Positions 42,743 to 51,602 are shown, counted from the stretch's first letter. The stretch is DNA of 64,000 nucleotides from Dialister hominis (GCF_007164725.1 NZ_AP019697.1:363501-427500); one strand, 5' to 3'. Program-made: numbers and translations. Notes: generated by a model from the letters alone, not told the origin.

Positions 42743-43234
42743 ATGGAACAGAATGCATTCGCACGTTTTGGAGAAGCACACACAGACACATCCGATAAGG
42801 CTCTTGACTGGGACAGTGAGGTCGTAGACAGCGGGGAATCCTTCGTCATCCTCCCTCCCGGAACTTATGATTTCACGGTGCAGAAGCTGGAGAGAAAGCA
42901 CTATGCCGGAGGGGCAAAGATGCCTCCCTGCCCACAGGCGCAGCTGACATTGACCGTTCACGGCGGGGATAAAGGAGAAGCGCATACCATCACGAATCTT
43001 TTCTTAACACAGAAGCAGGCCTGGAAACTGGCGCAGTTCTTTGTGTCGCTGGGGCTGGCGGAACCGGGCGGAAAGCTTCAGATGGACTGGAACAAAGTCA
43101 TCGGATCATCGGGCAGGCTGGAACTTGCCAATAGAGAATATAACGGAAAATTATACAACGATGTAAGCCGGTTCCTTCCGCCGGGAAAAGCGCCCGCCGG
43201 TGCCGCGGGCGGATATAAAGCCGGGACGTTCTGA
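42743..43234 (+). CDS. DUF669-type phage protein, likely ssDNA-binding
   Basis: 163 residues. Beta-rich, with FVILPPGTYDFTVQKLERK, QAQLTLTVHGGDKGEAHTI and a Gly/Ala/Pro tail ending KAGTF. This matches DUF669-family proteins that accompany phage recombination ATPases and helicases and are thought to substitute for SSB. It lies between the Sak4-like gene and the helicase. The single-strand binding role is inferred from context. Confidence 0.78.
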   Translation: MEQNAFARFGEAHTDTSDKALDWDSEVVDSGESFVILPPGTYDFTVQKLERKHYAGGAKMPPCPQAQLTLTVHGGDKGEAHTITNLFLTQKQAWKLAQFFVSLGLAEPGGKLQMDWNKVIGSSGRLELANREYNGKLYNDVSRFLPPGKAPAGAAGGYKAGTF

Positions 43235-43236
43235 CC

Positions 43237-44850
43237 ATGGAACTGCGGCCGTATCAGAAAGAAGCCGTGCGCGCCGTTGAAAGGGAATGGGAGCAGAAGC
43301 ATAAAAAGACCCTGCTCGTCATGCCTACGGGCGTAGGAAAGACCGTCGTCTTCGCCCATGTGGCAAAGAACGAGGTTAGGAACGGCTCAAAAGTGTTAAT
43401 CCTTGCCCATCGGGATGAGTTGCTGACGCAGGCACAGGACAAGATCAAGTCGGCCACCGGCCTGATATGCGCAAAAGAAAAAGCGGATGAAACGAGCCTG
43501 GACAGCTGGTACCGGGTGGTAGTCGGGTCCGTGCAGACGATGATGAGAGAAAAACGCTTACAGAAATTTGCACCGGATGCGTTCGGGACCATCATCATTG
43601 ACGAGGCGCACCACTGTCTGGCATCAAGCTATCAAAAGGTACTCAGCCACTTCCCGGAGGCAAGAGTCCTGGGCGTAACCGCTACACCGGAACGGAACAA
43701 TCTGCAATGCCTGGGAGAATACTTTGACAGTCTGGCTTATGAGTACACGCTGCCTCAGGCGGTCAAAGAAGGGTACCTCTGCCGGATCAAAGCGCAGACC
43801 GTCCCCCTGTCTCTTGACCTGACGGGCGTGAAGATGTCTGCCGGAGATTATGCCGCAGGGAGCCTGGGCACTGCATTGGATCCTTATCTGGAACAGATTG
43901 CCGTTGAGATGAAGAAATACTGCGTCGACAGGAAAACAGTCGTCTTCCTCCCGCTGGTAGCCACGGCAAAAAAATTCAAGGCGATCCTTACGCACCACGG
44001 ATTCCATGCGGCGGAGGTCAACGGCGACAGCAAGGACAGAGAACAGACGCTGAAGGATTTCGAAGCTGGGAAATATAACGTCCTCTGCAACGCCATGCTT
44101 CTTACGGAAGGATGGGACTGTCCCTCCGTCGACTGCGTGGTCATGCTTCGGCCGACGAAGATCCGAGCCCTGTACTGCCAGTGTATCGGACGGGGCACAA
44201 GGTTGTCCCCGGGGAAAAAGGACCTCCTGGTCCTGGATTTCCTCTGGAACACGGCAAGGCATGACCTATGCCGGCCAGCGTCGCTGATCTGCAAGTCAAA
44301 AGATGTGGCGGACCGTGTGACGAAGGACCTCGAAGAGTCCGGAGAGGCTGCCGATCTGGAAGAAGCGGAGCAGAAGGCCGCGGAAGAAGTCATCATCGAG
44401 CGGGAAGAGGCACTGGCGAAACAGCTCAAGGCGATGAAAGCCCGGAAACGGAAGCTGGTAGATCCCTTGCAGTTCGAGATGAGCATCCAGGCGGAAGATC
44501 TCTCAGGCTACGTTCCGTCTTTCGGATGGGAAATGGCACCCGCCAGCGAAAAGCAGCTGAAGGCTCTTGAACAGTACGGGATCTTCCCCGATCAGATTGA
44601 AAATTCGGGGAAGGCTGCCCTGCTTCTGAACCGGCTCGCCAAGCGGAGAAGCGCTGGCTTATCGACACCGAAACAGATCCGCTTCCTGGAAAACAGGGGG
44701 TTCCAGCATGTGGGTACCTGGGGATTCGATGCGGCAAACGGCATGATTTCCCGGATTGCTCATAACCGGTGGATGGTGCCGAAGGACATTCATCCGGCAT
44801 CTTATGTACCGGAACCGGATCTTTTTATACCTGATGGGGGAGTCTTATGA
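43237..44850 (+). CDS. DEAD/DEAH-box helicase
   Basis: 537 residues. Motif I PTGVGKT (30-36), motif II DEAH (122-125), motif III TAT (148-150) and motif VI QCIGRGTR (about 310). The helicase core is followed by an acidic/basic helical region and a C-terminal SLIDE-like part (PASEKQLKALEQYGI, TPKQIRFLENRGF). It resembles phage helicases of the SSL2/RadD type. It should unwind DNA for replication or recombination, and overlaps the primase gene by 4 nt (ATGA). Confidence 0.93.
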   Translation: MELRPYQKEAVRAVEREWEQKHKKTLLVMPTGVGKTVVFAHVAKNEVRNGSKVLILAHRDELLTQAQDKIKSATGLICAKEKADETSLDSWYRVVVGSVQTMMREKRLQKFAPDAFGTIIIDEAHHCLASSYQKVLSHFPEARVLGVTATPERNNLQCLGEYFDSLAYEYTLPQAVKEGYLCRIKAQTVPLSLDLTGVKMSAGDYAAGSLGTALDPYLEQIAVEMKKYCVDRKTVVFLPLVATAKKFKAILTHHGFHAAEVNGDSKDREQTLKDFEAGKYNVLCNAMLLTEGWDCPSVDCVVMLRPTKIRALYCQCIGRGTRLSPGKKDLLVLDFLWNTARHDLCRPASLICKSKDVADRVTKDLEESGEAADLEEAEQKAAEEVIIEREEALAKQLKAMKARKRKLVDPLQFEMSIQAEDLSGYVPSFGWEMAPASEKQLKALEQYGIFPDQIENSGKAALLLNRLAKRRSAGLSTPKQIRFLENRGFQHVGTWGFDAANGMISRIAHNRWMVPKDIHPASYVPEPDLFIPDGGVL

Positions 44851-46976
44851 CGAAAGGGAATTTTGATCTGAGAGGCCCGCTTGCTTATATCGCTCCATCC
44901 ACTTGCAGTTACACCGAGTGGCTGCAAGTGGGCATGGCTCTTTCCCATGAAGGCTATCCATGCAGTGTGTGGGAAGAGTGGTCCCGGGATGATCCTTCCC
45001 GATATCACGAAGGGGAGTGCGCAAGGAAATGGCAGTCTTTCCGAGAAGATGCTTCAACGATCGTCACGGGAGCCACCATCACGCAGATGGCCAAAGACAG
45101 GGGCTGGACGCCGAAGGCAAAAGCACAGGGCCCGGACCGTGCCTTGAACTGGGACGATGAAATATCGACGGACGTCCAGATCATAGACCGCCATTATCTG
45201 GAGGCGAAAAAGGAAATCAAGGAACCTGACAGCTGGGACCAGATTGGGGATATGATTGCCTACCTAGATACGGTTTTCCAGCCGGAAGATATCGTATCCC
45301 TGTCCATGCAGTCTTATGAAAAAGACGGCCGGATGGTACCTTCCGTAGGAGATGCCGGCATGACAGCCGGGCACTACATCGAGCAGCTCAAAAAGTATCG
45401 GCTAAAAGCGCAGGCCGGCGCGATATCGGTCAATGACGCCATTGGGTATGCTCTGGGGGATTACAACCCGGAAGCCGGCGCCTGGATCCGCTTTAATCCC
45501 TTCGATGGGCAGGGCGTGAAGAACGCCAATGTTGCCGATTTTCGGTATGCCCTGGTGGAGTCGGACGCTATGGAGCCAGGCCTACAGGAAGCCCTGATCC
45601 GTGAACTGGAGCTCCCGGTAGCGGTTCTTGTTTTCTCCGGAAAGAAGTCCGTCCACGCCATTGTCCACATCGATGCGGGAAGCATGGACGAATACAAGAA
45701 GCGCGTTCAGAAGCTGTATGAGATCTGCAAAAAGAACGGGCTCAAGGTGGACGATAATGACCGGAATCCCTCCCGGCTGTCCCGCCTTCCCGGTGTCTAC
45801 CGAAACGGACACAAGCAGTTCCTTATGGCAACCAATATCGGGAAGAGGAATTACACCGAATGGCTGGAATGGGTGGAAGGACTCAATGATGACCTTCCGG
45901 ATCCGGAGAGTTTGTCCAGCGTGTGGGACAACATGCCCGACCTGGCACCGGCTTTGATTGAAGGCGTGCTCAGAATGGGCCATAAACTGCTTTTAGCGGG
46001 CCCGTCAAAAGCAGGTAAGTCATTTGCCCTTATTGAGCTCTGCGTGGCCATAGCGGAGGGTTTGAAGTGGTTACAGACGTTTCAGTGCCGAAGGGGCAAT
46101 GTACTCTACTGCAATCTGGAGCTGGACCGGGCGTCCTGCCTGCACCGTTTCAAGGATGTGTATACGGCGCTGGGCATTGCTCCGGAGCATCTACAGAATA
46201 TTGATATATGGAACCTTCGAGGACAGGCGATCCCCATGGATAAGCTGGCGCCCAAGCTGATCCGCAGGGCGCAGAAGAAGAATTACACGGCGGTCATCAT
46301 CGATCCGATCTACAAGGTCATCACCGGTGATGAAAACAGCGCCGATCAGATGGCGCATTTCTGCAACCAGTTCGACAAGATCGCCACCGAGCTTCACAGC
46401 GCCGTGATCTACTGCCATCACCATTCCAAAGGCGGGCAGGGCATGAAGCGATCCGTGGACCGGTCCTCCGGTTCCGGGGTCTTCGCCAGAGATCCGGATG
46501 CCATTCTGGACATGATCCCGCTCGTGGTGATGGATGAGAAAAAGACGCCTTTCGACAGGGAGGCAGACAGGGCAGCCGGCATCAAGTCAAAGCCGACCGC
46601 TTTCCGCATCACCGGCACGCTTCGGGAATTTCCATCTTTCGAGCCTGTCAATACCTGGTTCACGTACCCGATCCACATCCCCGACGAGGCAGGATTCCTT
46701 ACCATGGCCGCCGAAGAAGGCAGCCTCGCAGATATCCAGGCGAAGGGAAGGAAGGCAGGGAACCTTGTGAAGAAGGCGGAAAAGGAAAGCCGTGTAGTGC
46801 AGGTAGACGAGGCTTATGAAGCTCTGTCGTTTGGCGGACAGGCGGTCACTATCGCTGACATGGCTTCCTACTTCGATGTGTCTGAAAAGTCGGTACGGAG
46901 GTATATTGCACAAAATGAAAAATATATTATCAAAACCGGAAATATTTTCCCGAAAGAAGTCGATAATTCGGTCTAA
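44847..46976 (+). CDS. Primase-helicase: AEP-like primase with RepA-type ATPase
   Basis: 709 residues. N-terminal PriCT-like segment (about 10-90: YTEWLQVGMALSHEG). Then a primase-like region with SGKKSVHAIVHID (264-276) and NPSRLSRLPG (307-316), as in archaeo-eukaryotic-type primases. Next a RecA-like AAA_25 ATPase with Walker A GPSKAGKS (385-392), Walker B AVIIDPIY (482-489) and VIYCHHHSKGG. A C-terminal helix-turn-helix (VTIADMASYFDVSEKSVRRY) may bind the origin. It likely drives phage replication, consistent with the GGGACA repeats just downstream. Confidence 0.85.
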   Translation: MTKGNFDLRGPLAYIAPSTCSYTEWLQVGMALSHEGYPCSVWEEWSRDDPSRYHEGECARKWQSFREDASTIVTGATITQMAKDRGWTPKAKAQGPDRALNWDDEISTDVQIIDRHYLEAKKEIKEPDSWDQIGDMIAYLDTVFQPEDIVSLSMQSYEKDGRMVPSVGDAGMTAGHYIEQLKKYRLKAQAGAISVNDAIGYALGDYNPEAGAWIRFNPFDGQGVKNANVADFRYALVESDAMEPGLQEALIRELELPVAVLVFSGKKSVHAIVHIDAGSMDEYKKRVQKLYEICKKNGLKVDDNDRNPSRLSRLPGVYRNGHKQFLMATNIGKRNYTEWLEWVEGLNDDLPDPESLSSVWDNMPDLAPALIEGVLRMGHKLLLAGPSKAGKSFALIELCVAIAEGLKWLQTFQCRRGNVLYCNLELDRASCLHRFKDVYTALGIAPEHLQNIDIWNLRGQAIPMDKLAPKLIRRAQKKNYTAVIIDPIYKVITGDENSADQMAHFCNQFDKIATELHSAVIYCHHHSKGGQGMKRSVDRSSGSGVFARDPDAILDMIPLVVMDEKKTPFDREADRAAGIKSKPTAFRITGTLREFPSFEPVNTWFTYPIHIPDEAGFLTMAAEEGSLADIQAKGRKAGNLVKKAEKESRVVQVDEAYEALSFGGQAVTIADMASYFDVSEKSVRRYIAQNEKYIIKTGNIFPKEVDNSV

Positions 46977-46993
46977 TGGTTCTTTAATAAATC

Positions 46994-47168
46994 GGGACAA
47001 AATCGGGACAAACCAGTTTATATATATAGGTTTGTCCCTATGGAAAGTCTGAGGAATGAAAGGGGGAAGGGTGTGGCGAGAAGCTACGCCTCACACCCTC
47101 CCCTTTCCTTCCATTCCTATAGCAGGAATGGACAAAGATGAGTGAAAAATGTGTCCCTATGGTGTCCC
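46994..47168. promoter_or_regulatory. GGGACA-repeat region, candidate replication origin
   Basis: GGGACA occurs twice forward (46994, 47005) and three times as TGTCCC (47033, 47152, 47163). GGGACAAACC (47005-47014) and GGTTTGTCCC (47029-47038) are a perfect 10-bp inverted pair around a purely AT stretch (TTTATATATATA). A second long GC-rich hairpin lies at about 47058-47104 (GGGGAAGGGTGTG with its complement). Repeats, an AT core and the neighbouring primase-helicase gene suggest an origin; a late promoter operator is the alternative. Confidence 0.5.
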
Positions 47169-47187
47169 TTTAACGAGGTGAAGAAAA

Positions 47188-47466
47188 ATGAAGAAGACAA
47201 TCAAGGACTATCCAAAGGAATTACAGACCAGGAATCATGAACTTATTATGGAAAGAGGTCGAGCAAAAGGACGCAAGGTAATGAGAGAAGCATTCCATGC
47301 CAGAATTAAGCACGTGAAGGATTTGCTGGATGGTAGCCTTGACCATTCAGTCCATGATATGGCAAAAGAAATGCATCTTTCTGAAAGGACTATCAAAAAC
47401 TATATTCGTAGGTTGGGGTATTCAGTTGGCAGAGCAGGAATTCGGAAAAGAGAGGAAGCAGAGTAA
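47188..47466 (+). CDS. Phage helix-turn-helix protein
   Basis: 92 residues with GAGGTG upstream. Basic, with a C-terminal helix-turn-helix: SLDHSVHDMAKEMHLSERTI then KNYIRRLGYSVGR. No named family. Probably binds DNA, perhaps the GGGACA repeats directly upstream. It overlaps the rusA gene by one base (TAATG). Confidence 0.7.
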   Translation: MKKTIKDYPKELQTRNHELIMERGRAKGRKVMREAFHARIKHVKDLLDGSLDHSVHDMAKEMHLSERTIKNYIRRLGYSVGRAGIRKREEAE

Positions 47467-47867
47467 TGGCAATCAGTATGTTTCTTTCGATGCAGGTCCC
47501 TAAAAAGACGTTTCAGGAGAAAAAGGTGGCGGTGGTCAATGGGAAAGCCCGGATCTACAAACCGCCGGAGCTGGTGGAAATTGAGCAGAAGTATATTTCT
47601 TCTTTGTCGCCGCATGTTCCTGAAAGGCCTTTGGGCGGGCCGATCGCTTTGAAAACGGTGTTCTGCTTCAGGGCGGATGAAAAACATAAGGCCGGTACGC
47701 CGAAGGCCACGAAGCCAGATACGGACAATCTGGTAAAGATGCTGAAGGATTGTATGACGAAGTGCGGATTCTGGAAGGACGATGCGCAGGTCGCTTCCGA
47801 ATCGATTACAAAGTGTTACGCAGACCATGAAGGGATTTATATTTTGATCAAACCGATAGGGGTGTAG
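47466..47867 (+). CDS. rusA: RusA-family Holliday junction resolvase
   Basis: 133 residues. The family core KPDTDNLVKMLKDCMTK (83-99) followed by GFWKDDAQV holds the catalytic acidic residues (Asp85, Asp87, Asp105/106). RusA dimers cut four-way junctions. In the phage it resolves recombination intermediates made by the upstream Sak4-like system before packaging. Confidence 0.9.
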   Translation: MAISMFLSMQVPKKTFQEKKVAVVNGKARIYKPPELVEIEQKYISSLSPHVPERPLGGPIALKTVFCFRADEKHKAGTPKATKPDTDNLVKMLKDCMTKCGFWKDDAQVASESITKCYADHEGIYILIKPIGV

Positions 47868-47872
47868 CCAGC

Positions 47873-48124
47873 ATGGCTAAGAACGGTATGAAAAGGGCTG
47901 TATTTTTTCAGGGGGACCCGACGTTCAATTCTGTATGGGCCCGGTGGCGGAAGGAGGAGCAGGAAGCAAGAAGGCAGAAAAGGGCCATGCTGCCTTTCCG
48001 GGTGATAGGGATCGTCAGAATGTTCATCAGGCGGGCCGGATATGAGCTCCTGTCGGATGTGGTCATCAGAGATAAGAAAAGCGGAGATGTGTACCGCTCT
48101 ATTACAGAAAGGAGCAGATCATGA
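47873..48124 (+). CDS. Small basic phage protein
   Basis: 83 residues, start 5 nt after rusA. Very basic (WRKEEQEARRQKRAMLPFRV, IVRMFIRRAGYELL), ending in a small beta unit (VVIRDKKSGDVYRS). No family recognised. It overlaps the DUF3789-like microprotein by 4 nt (ATGA). Confidence 0.6.
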   Translation: MAKNGMKRAVFFQGDPTFNSVWARWRKEEQEARRQKRAMLPFRVIGIVRMFIRRAGYELLSDVVIRDKKSGDVYRSITERSRS

Positions 48125-48219
48125 TAGCCTTTATCGTAGGATTGTTTGTGGGAGCGGCGATTGGGATGCTTGTTTCTGCTTTGTGCGTAGTGGCAAAAAG
48201 GAGCGATGATGAGCGTTAA
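48121..48219 (+). CDS. DUF3789-like single-helix microprotein
   Basis: 32 residues. One membrane helix (MIAFIVGLFVGAAIGMLVSA) and a short charged tail (KRSDDER). This matches the DUF3789 pattern of about 33-residue phage membrane peptides. Start in an ATGA overlap. Function unknown. Confidence 0.65.
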   Translation: MIAFIVGLFVGAAIGMLVSALCVVAKRSDDER

Positions 48220-48319
48220 GCGGTTTTTGCAGAGTGTCAGAACACAGAACATTCTGCTTCGGGCCAAAGGAGGCAGGACAGCGCAGGCAAGGGCAAGAGC
48301 CAGGAAGGCGGCGCAGTGA
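48209..48319 (+). CDS. Very basic phage microprotein
   Basis: 36 residues with AAGGAG upstream; overlaps the end of the DUF3789-like gene. The C-terminal half is nearly all Ala/Arg/Lys (RTAQARARARKAAQ), suggesting nucleic-acid binding. No family recognised. It ends in a TGATG overlap with the next microprotein. Confidence 0.5.
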   Translation: MSVKRFLQSVRTQNILLRAKGGRTAQARARARKAAQ

Positions 48320-48414
48320 TGGAAGCGGTGTGGTTTATCTTCGGGGCATTCGTGGGGAGTATCGTAACAGTATTTACCATGAGCTTGTTCCTGGTGAATG
48401 GCAGGCATCGGTAA
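48319..48414 (+). CDS. Second single-helix membrane microprotein
   Basis: 31 residues. A membrane helix (VWFIFGAFVGSIVTVFTMSL) and a basic tail (NGRHR). It resembles the DUF3789-like peptide 100 nt upstream and may be a diverged duplicate. Translationally coupled to the preceding gene. Confidence 0.55.
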   Translation: MEAVWFIFGAFVGSIVTVFTMSLFLVNGRHR

Positions 48415-48460
48415 TTAAATTTTCCGGCGGGGGGCAGTAAACCTGGAAAGGAGTGCGGGC

Positions 48461-48898
48461 GTGAGTTTTCAGGAGCTATTGAATCAAGCGTATGAAGAAT
48501 ATGAAATGTACGAACGCTACAAGAAGCAAAAAGAAATGGCTGTGGAAGATATTGCCGGGCCTAAAGGGATTTGCTATGAAGCGGTCAAGGTATCCGGAAC
48601 AAAAGCTTCCGACCTTGCGGACATTGTAGAAAGGATTGAATCTAATACCGCAGGGATAGCAGAAATAATCAACAAGACACTGGACGAGCTTCAATGCCAT
48701 AGAAGAAAAGCATATGAATGCCTGAAGTTGGCGCCTAACACTGTGGGCAAGCTGGCCGTGGAAGAACATTATCTCAAAAAGAAGCCATGGGAAGAAATAG
48801 CCTTGGAGCAGAACTATTCGAGGGAACATATCAAGAAGCTAGCTTATGAATGCATTCGCAGAGTAGAAGATGTAATGGATAAGGATGATGCGAAATGA
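48461..48898 (+). CDS. Sigma-70 region 4-like late transcription regulator
   Basis: 145 residues from a GTG at 48461 (AAAGGAG 8 nt upstream). The C-terminal 50 residues resemble sigma region 4: AVEEHYLKKKPWEEIALEQN, then SREHIKKLAYECIRRVED. This is the ArpU/RinA-type position and size, at the boundary between early and late genes, so it should switch on the packaging and structural operon. Confidence 0.78.
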   Translation: MSFQELLNQAYEEYEMYERYKKQKEMAVEDIAGPKGICYEAVKVSGTKASDLADIVERIESNTAGIAEIINKTLDELQCHRRKAYECLKLAPNTVGKLAVEEHYLKKKPWEEIALEQNYSREHIKKLAYECIRRVEDVMDKDDAK

Positions 48899-49089
48899 TG
48901 CGGGCAATCCTGCTATAATGATAGTGTGAGATTGAAGGAAGAGTTCATCGCACACGGTTGTCACATCCTTCTTTATTCAGGGTTTTCACGTAAGAGCACG
49001 AGCTGATGTCGATAGGCTCGTGCTCTTACGTATCAAAAACCATTTCGGAATTCCGGAATGGTTTTTCTTTTTGGAAATGGAATTCGGAA
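48899..49089 (+). promoter_or_regulatory. Late-gene control region with two perfect hairpins
   Basis: A TGCTATAAT extended -10 lies at about 48912-48920. Downstream, ACGTAAGAGCACGAGC (48988-49003) pairs perfectly over 16 bp with 49016-49031. A second hairpin, AAAAACCATTTCGGAA (49035-49050) with 49051-49066, ends in TTTTTC and looks like a terminator. Together they could attenuate or insulate late transcription. Confidence 0.6.
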
Positions 49090-49419
49090 ATGGCAAAGGA
49101 TTTCTCAAAAGGTATTTACAATTCGAGGCGTTGGCGTGCGGTTGCCAGAGCGTATGCAGAGTCACAGCACTATATTTGCGAGCGCTGTCACAACCGGTCC
49201 TTTGCTGGAACAGGAAAGCCGGCGCATTTCATCGTCCATCACAAACGACATCTCAACCCGGAGAACGTGACGGACGATAGCACAGTTTACGGGTGGGATA
49301 ATCTGGAGCTGCTGTGCATCTACTGCCACAACGCTGTGCACAGCCAGGGGCTGGACCGTGAGTGCCGCTTTGATGATGATGGGAATCCGATTGGAATCGT
49401 AAATCATAACAACGGATGA
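49090..49419 (+). CDS. HNH endonuclease
   Basis: 109 residues from the ATG at 49090; an upstream frame would run through the hairpins. HNH core: CERCHNRSF (first Cys pair), FIVHHKRHLNPENVTD (catalytic HH), WDNLELLCIYCHNAVH (Asn, second Cys pair, His). Phage HNH proteins next to terminase genes assist DNA cleavage during packaging in HK97-like phages. Position fits that job. Confidence 0.9.
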   Translation: MAKDFSKGIYNSRRWRAVARAYAESQHYICERCHNRSFAGTGKPAHFIVHHKRHLNPENVTDDSTVYGWDNLELLCIYCHNAVHSQGLDRECRFDDDGNPIGIVNHNNG

Positions 49420-49578
49420 CTACCCCCCCCACCTTGGGAAGTAAAAAGTTAACAAAAGTACTCCGGGGGCGGAGAAACGCGTAAAACGAACGCCGCACGC
49501 GAAGGGGGTGTAGTTAACAATATGCGCTTATAATGTTTTAAAAATTTAATAAAATTCTAAAGGGAGAAGGTGAAAGTA

Positions 49579-49941
49579 GTGAGAAGAATCAAGCCGGAAA
49601 ACCAAATTAAACGAAGAATCAAAGAATTGAATGACATATTTTCAGCCATGGATGAGGATCACAAAAAAGTGGTTACGCCGCTCATTGATTTCGCGGCCCA
49701 CATGGAAGTGAACCTCAGAAAACTGGATGAAGATCTTGAGAAAGTTGGATTCGTGGAGGAATATTCCAATGGAGAGAACCAGACTGGGAGAAAAGAGTCT
49801 ACGGAGTCCAGAGCCTACTCCACCATGATAAAAAACTATACCGGTGTCCTCCGAACACTGCTTTCCTGCCTCCCTGAGTCTGCACAGCCTGCAGCAAAGG
49901 ATGAGCTGGGAGAGTTTCTGAGGAGCCGGATGAAGCGATGA
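49579..49941 (+). CDS. Terminase small subunit (P27-like)
   Basis: 120 residues from a GTG at 49579, chosen since AGGGAGAAGG ends 8 nt before it (another GTG at 49570 is too close). Helical and charged throughout (NQIKRRIKELNDIFSAMDED, KVVTPLIDFAAHMEVNLRK). By position, length and overlap with the large subunit (ATGA) it is the DNA-recognition subunit of the packaging motor. Confidence 0.78.
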   Translation: MRRIKPENQIKRRIKELNDIFSAMDEDHKKVVTPLIDFAAHMEVNLRKLDEDLEKVGFVEEYSNGENQTGRKESTESRAYSTMIKNYTGVLRTLLSCLPESAQPAAKDELGEFLRSRMKR

Positions 49942-51602
49942 ACTACATAGAGAAATACTATGGGCAGATTATCTCCGGTGAAGTGGTAGTCTCCGATAAA
50001 GTACGGCGAGTCATGAAGCACCTGGTGGATAAGCTGCACGACAAGAATTCCAAATACATCTACGATGACGACAAAGCGCAGTACGTGATTGATTTCATCC
50101 AGACATTCTGCAAGCACTCAAAAGGGCAGTGGGCAGGAAAACCTGTCATCCTGGAACTGTGGCAGAAGGCAATTACGGCGGCGCTTTTTGGGTTCGTTGA
50201 TAAAAACACGGGGCTCCGTGAATACAAGCAGCTTATCCTTATCGTGGCCAGAAAAAATGGTAAATCCACCTTCGCATCCTGCCTTGGCCTCTACCTTCTG
50301 GTAGCTGATGGAGAAGCAGGGCCGGAAATCTACAGCGCCGCCACAAAGAGGGACCAGGCGAAAATCATCTGGAAGGAAGCATGTGCTATGGTGAAGAAGT
50401 CGCCGGCACTTCACAAGAAACTGGATCTTCGTGTATCCGTCATCCGGTCAAGGTTCAATGAAGGCTCCTTCGAAGCGCTGGGAAGTGATTCGGATAAGCT
50501 GGATGGCTTAAACGTTCATGGAGCGCTGATAGATGAACTGCACGCCCTGAAGGATAAGAACCTCTATGACGTCCTTATCGACGGTATGACTGCCAGGGAA
50601 CAGCCGGTATGTATCATCACATCCACAGCCGGAACGGTTCGGGATAACATCTTCGACTTGAAATACGAAGAATGCGAAAGAATAATAAAAGGCTATGAGG
50701 ATAAAGAAGGGTACAAAGATGAAACCATTCTTCCCTTCGTCTACGAACTGGACAAAAGGGGAGAGTGGACGGACCCCGCAAAATGGCAGAAAGCCAATCC
50801 GGGCCTGGGTAGCATCAAGAACACCCAGACACTGGCGCAGAAGGTCTACCAAGCGCAGCATGATGCGCTCAGAGTAAAAAATTTACTGTGTAAGGACTTC
50901 AACATCCGTGAAACCAGCGGAGAAGCATTCTTTACATTCGACCAGCTAAACAATGAAACCACCTATGACATGAAGGCTCTCAAGCCTAAGTATGGAATAG
51001 GTGGTTTTGATTTGTCCGAAACAACGGACCTGACCTGTGCGACAATGCTCTTTTGCGTCCGTGATGATCCGAACATCTATATCAAGCAGATGTACTGGAT
51101 TCCCGAGGATTTACTGGAAAAACGTGTGCATGAAGACCAGGTCCCTTATGATATCTGGAAGAAGAAAGGATGGCTGCAGACTTCCCCAGGATTTCGCAAT
51201 GACTACCGCCTTATCCTGCAGTGGTTCGTAGATGAAATGGAGAAGGATGATATCTACCTGTTCAAGTGCGGATATGACCGGTGGTCTGCCCAGTATCTGG
51301 TGCAGTCCATGACTGAACGATTCGGAGAAGATATCATGGTGCCTGTGGTCCAGGGGAAAAAGACACTCTCCGGGCCGATGAAGAACCTGGCGGCTGATTT
51401 GAAGGCCAAAAGGGTGATTTACAACAATAACCCTATCCTGAAATGGTGTATGGCCAATGTGGCCGTGGACGTGGACAGGAACGACAACATTCAGCCGTGC
51501 AAAACAAGCAACCCGAGAAAGCGCATCGACGGCTTTGCTTCACTGCTGGATGCCTACACTGCTTATGAAACTTACAAGGAAGACTACATGAATATGATAT
51601 GA
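49938..51602 (+). CDS. terL: Terminase large subunit
   Basis: 554 residues. ATPase Walker A ARKNGKST (104-111) and Walker B GALIDE (Asp199-Glu200); the nuclease part begins with GGFDLSETTDLT near 355. This is the Terminase_1 type typical of HK97-like packaging. It pumps phage DNA into proheads and cuts it. Confidence 0.95.
   Translation: MNYIEKYYGQIISGEVVVSDKVRRVMKHLVDKLHDKNSKYIYDDDKAQYVIDFIQTFCKHSKGQWAGKPVILELWQKAITAALFGFVDKNTGLREYKQLILIVARKNGKSTFASCLGLYLLVADGEAGPEIYSAATKRDQAKIIWKEACAMVKKSPALHKKLDLRVSVIRSRFNEGSFEALGSDSDKLDGLNVHGALIDELHALKDKNLYDVLIDGMTAREQPVCIITSTAGTVRDNIFDLKYEECERIIKGYEDKEGYKDETILPFVYELDKRGEWTDPAKWQKANPGLGSIKNTQTLAQKVYQAQHDALRVKNLLCKDFNIRETSGEAFFTFDQLNNETTYDMKALKPKYGIGGFDLSETTDLTCATMLFCVRDDPNIYIKQMYWIPEDLLEKRVHEDQVPYDIWKKKGWLQTSPGFRNDYRLILQWFVDEMEKDDIYLFKCGYDRWSAQYLVQSMTERFGEDIMVPVVQGKKTLSGPMKNLAADLKAKRVIYNNNPILKWCMANVAVDVDRNDNIQPCKTSNPRKRIDGFASLLDAYTAYETYKEDYMNMI

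Noticed and set aside
49427-49434. Run of C residues after the HNH gene as a phase-variation tract
   Set aside because: It lies in a non-coding gap, away from any promoter element I can identify, so nothing supports switching.
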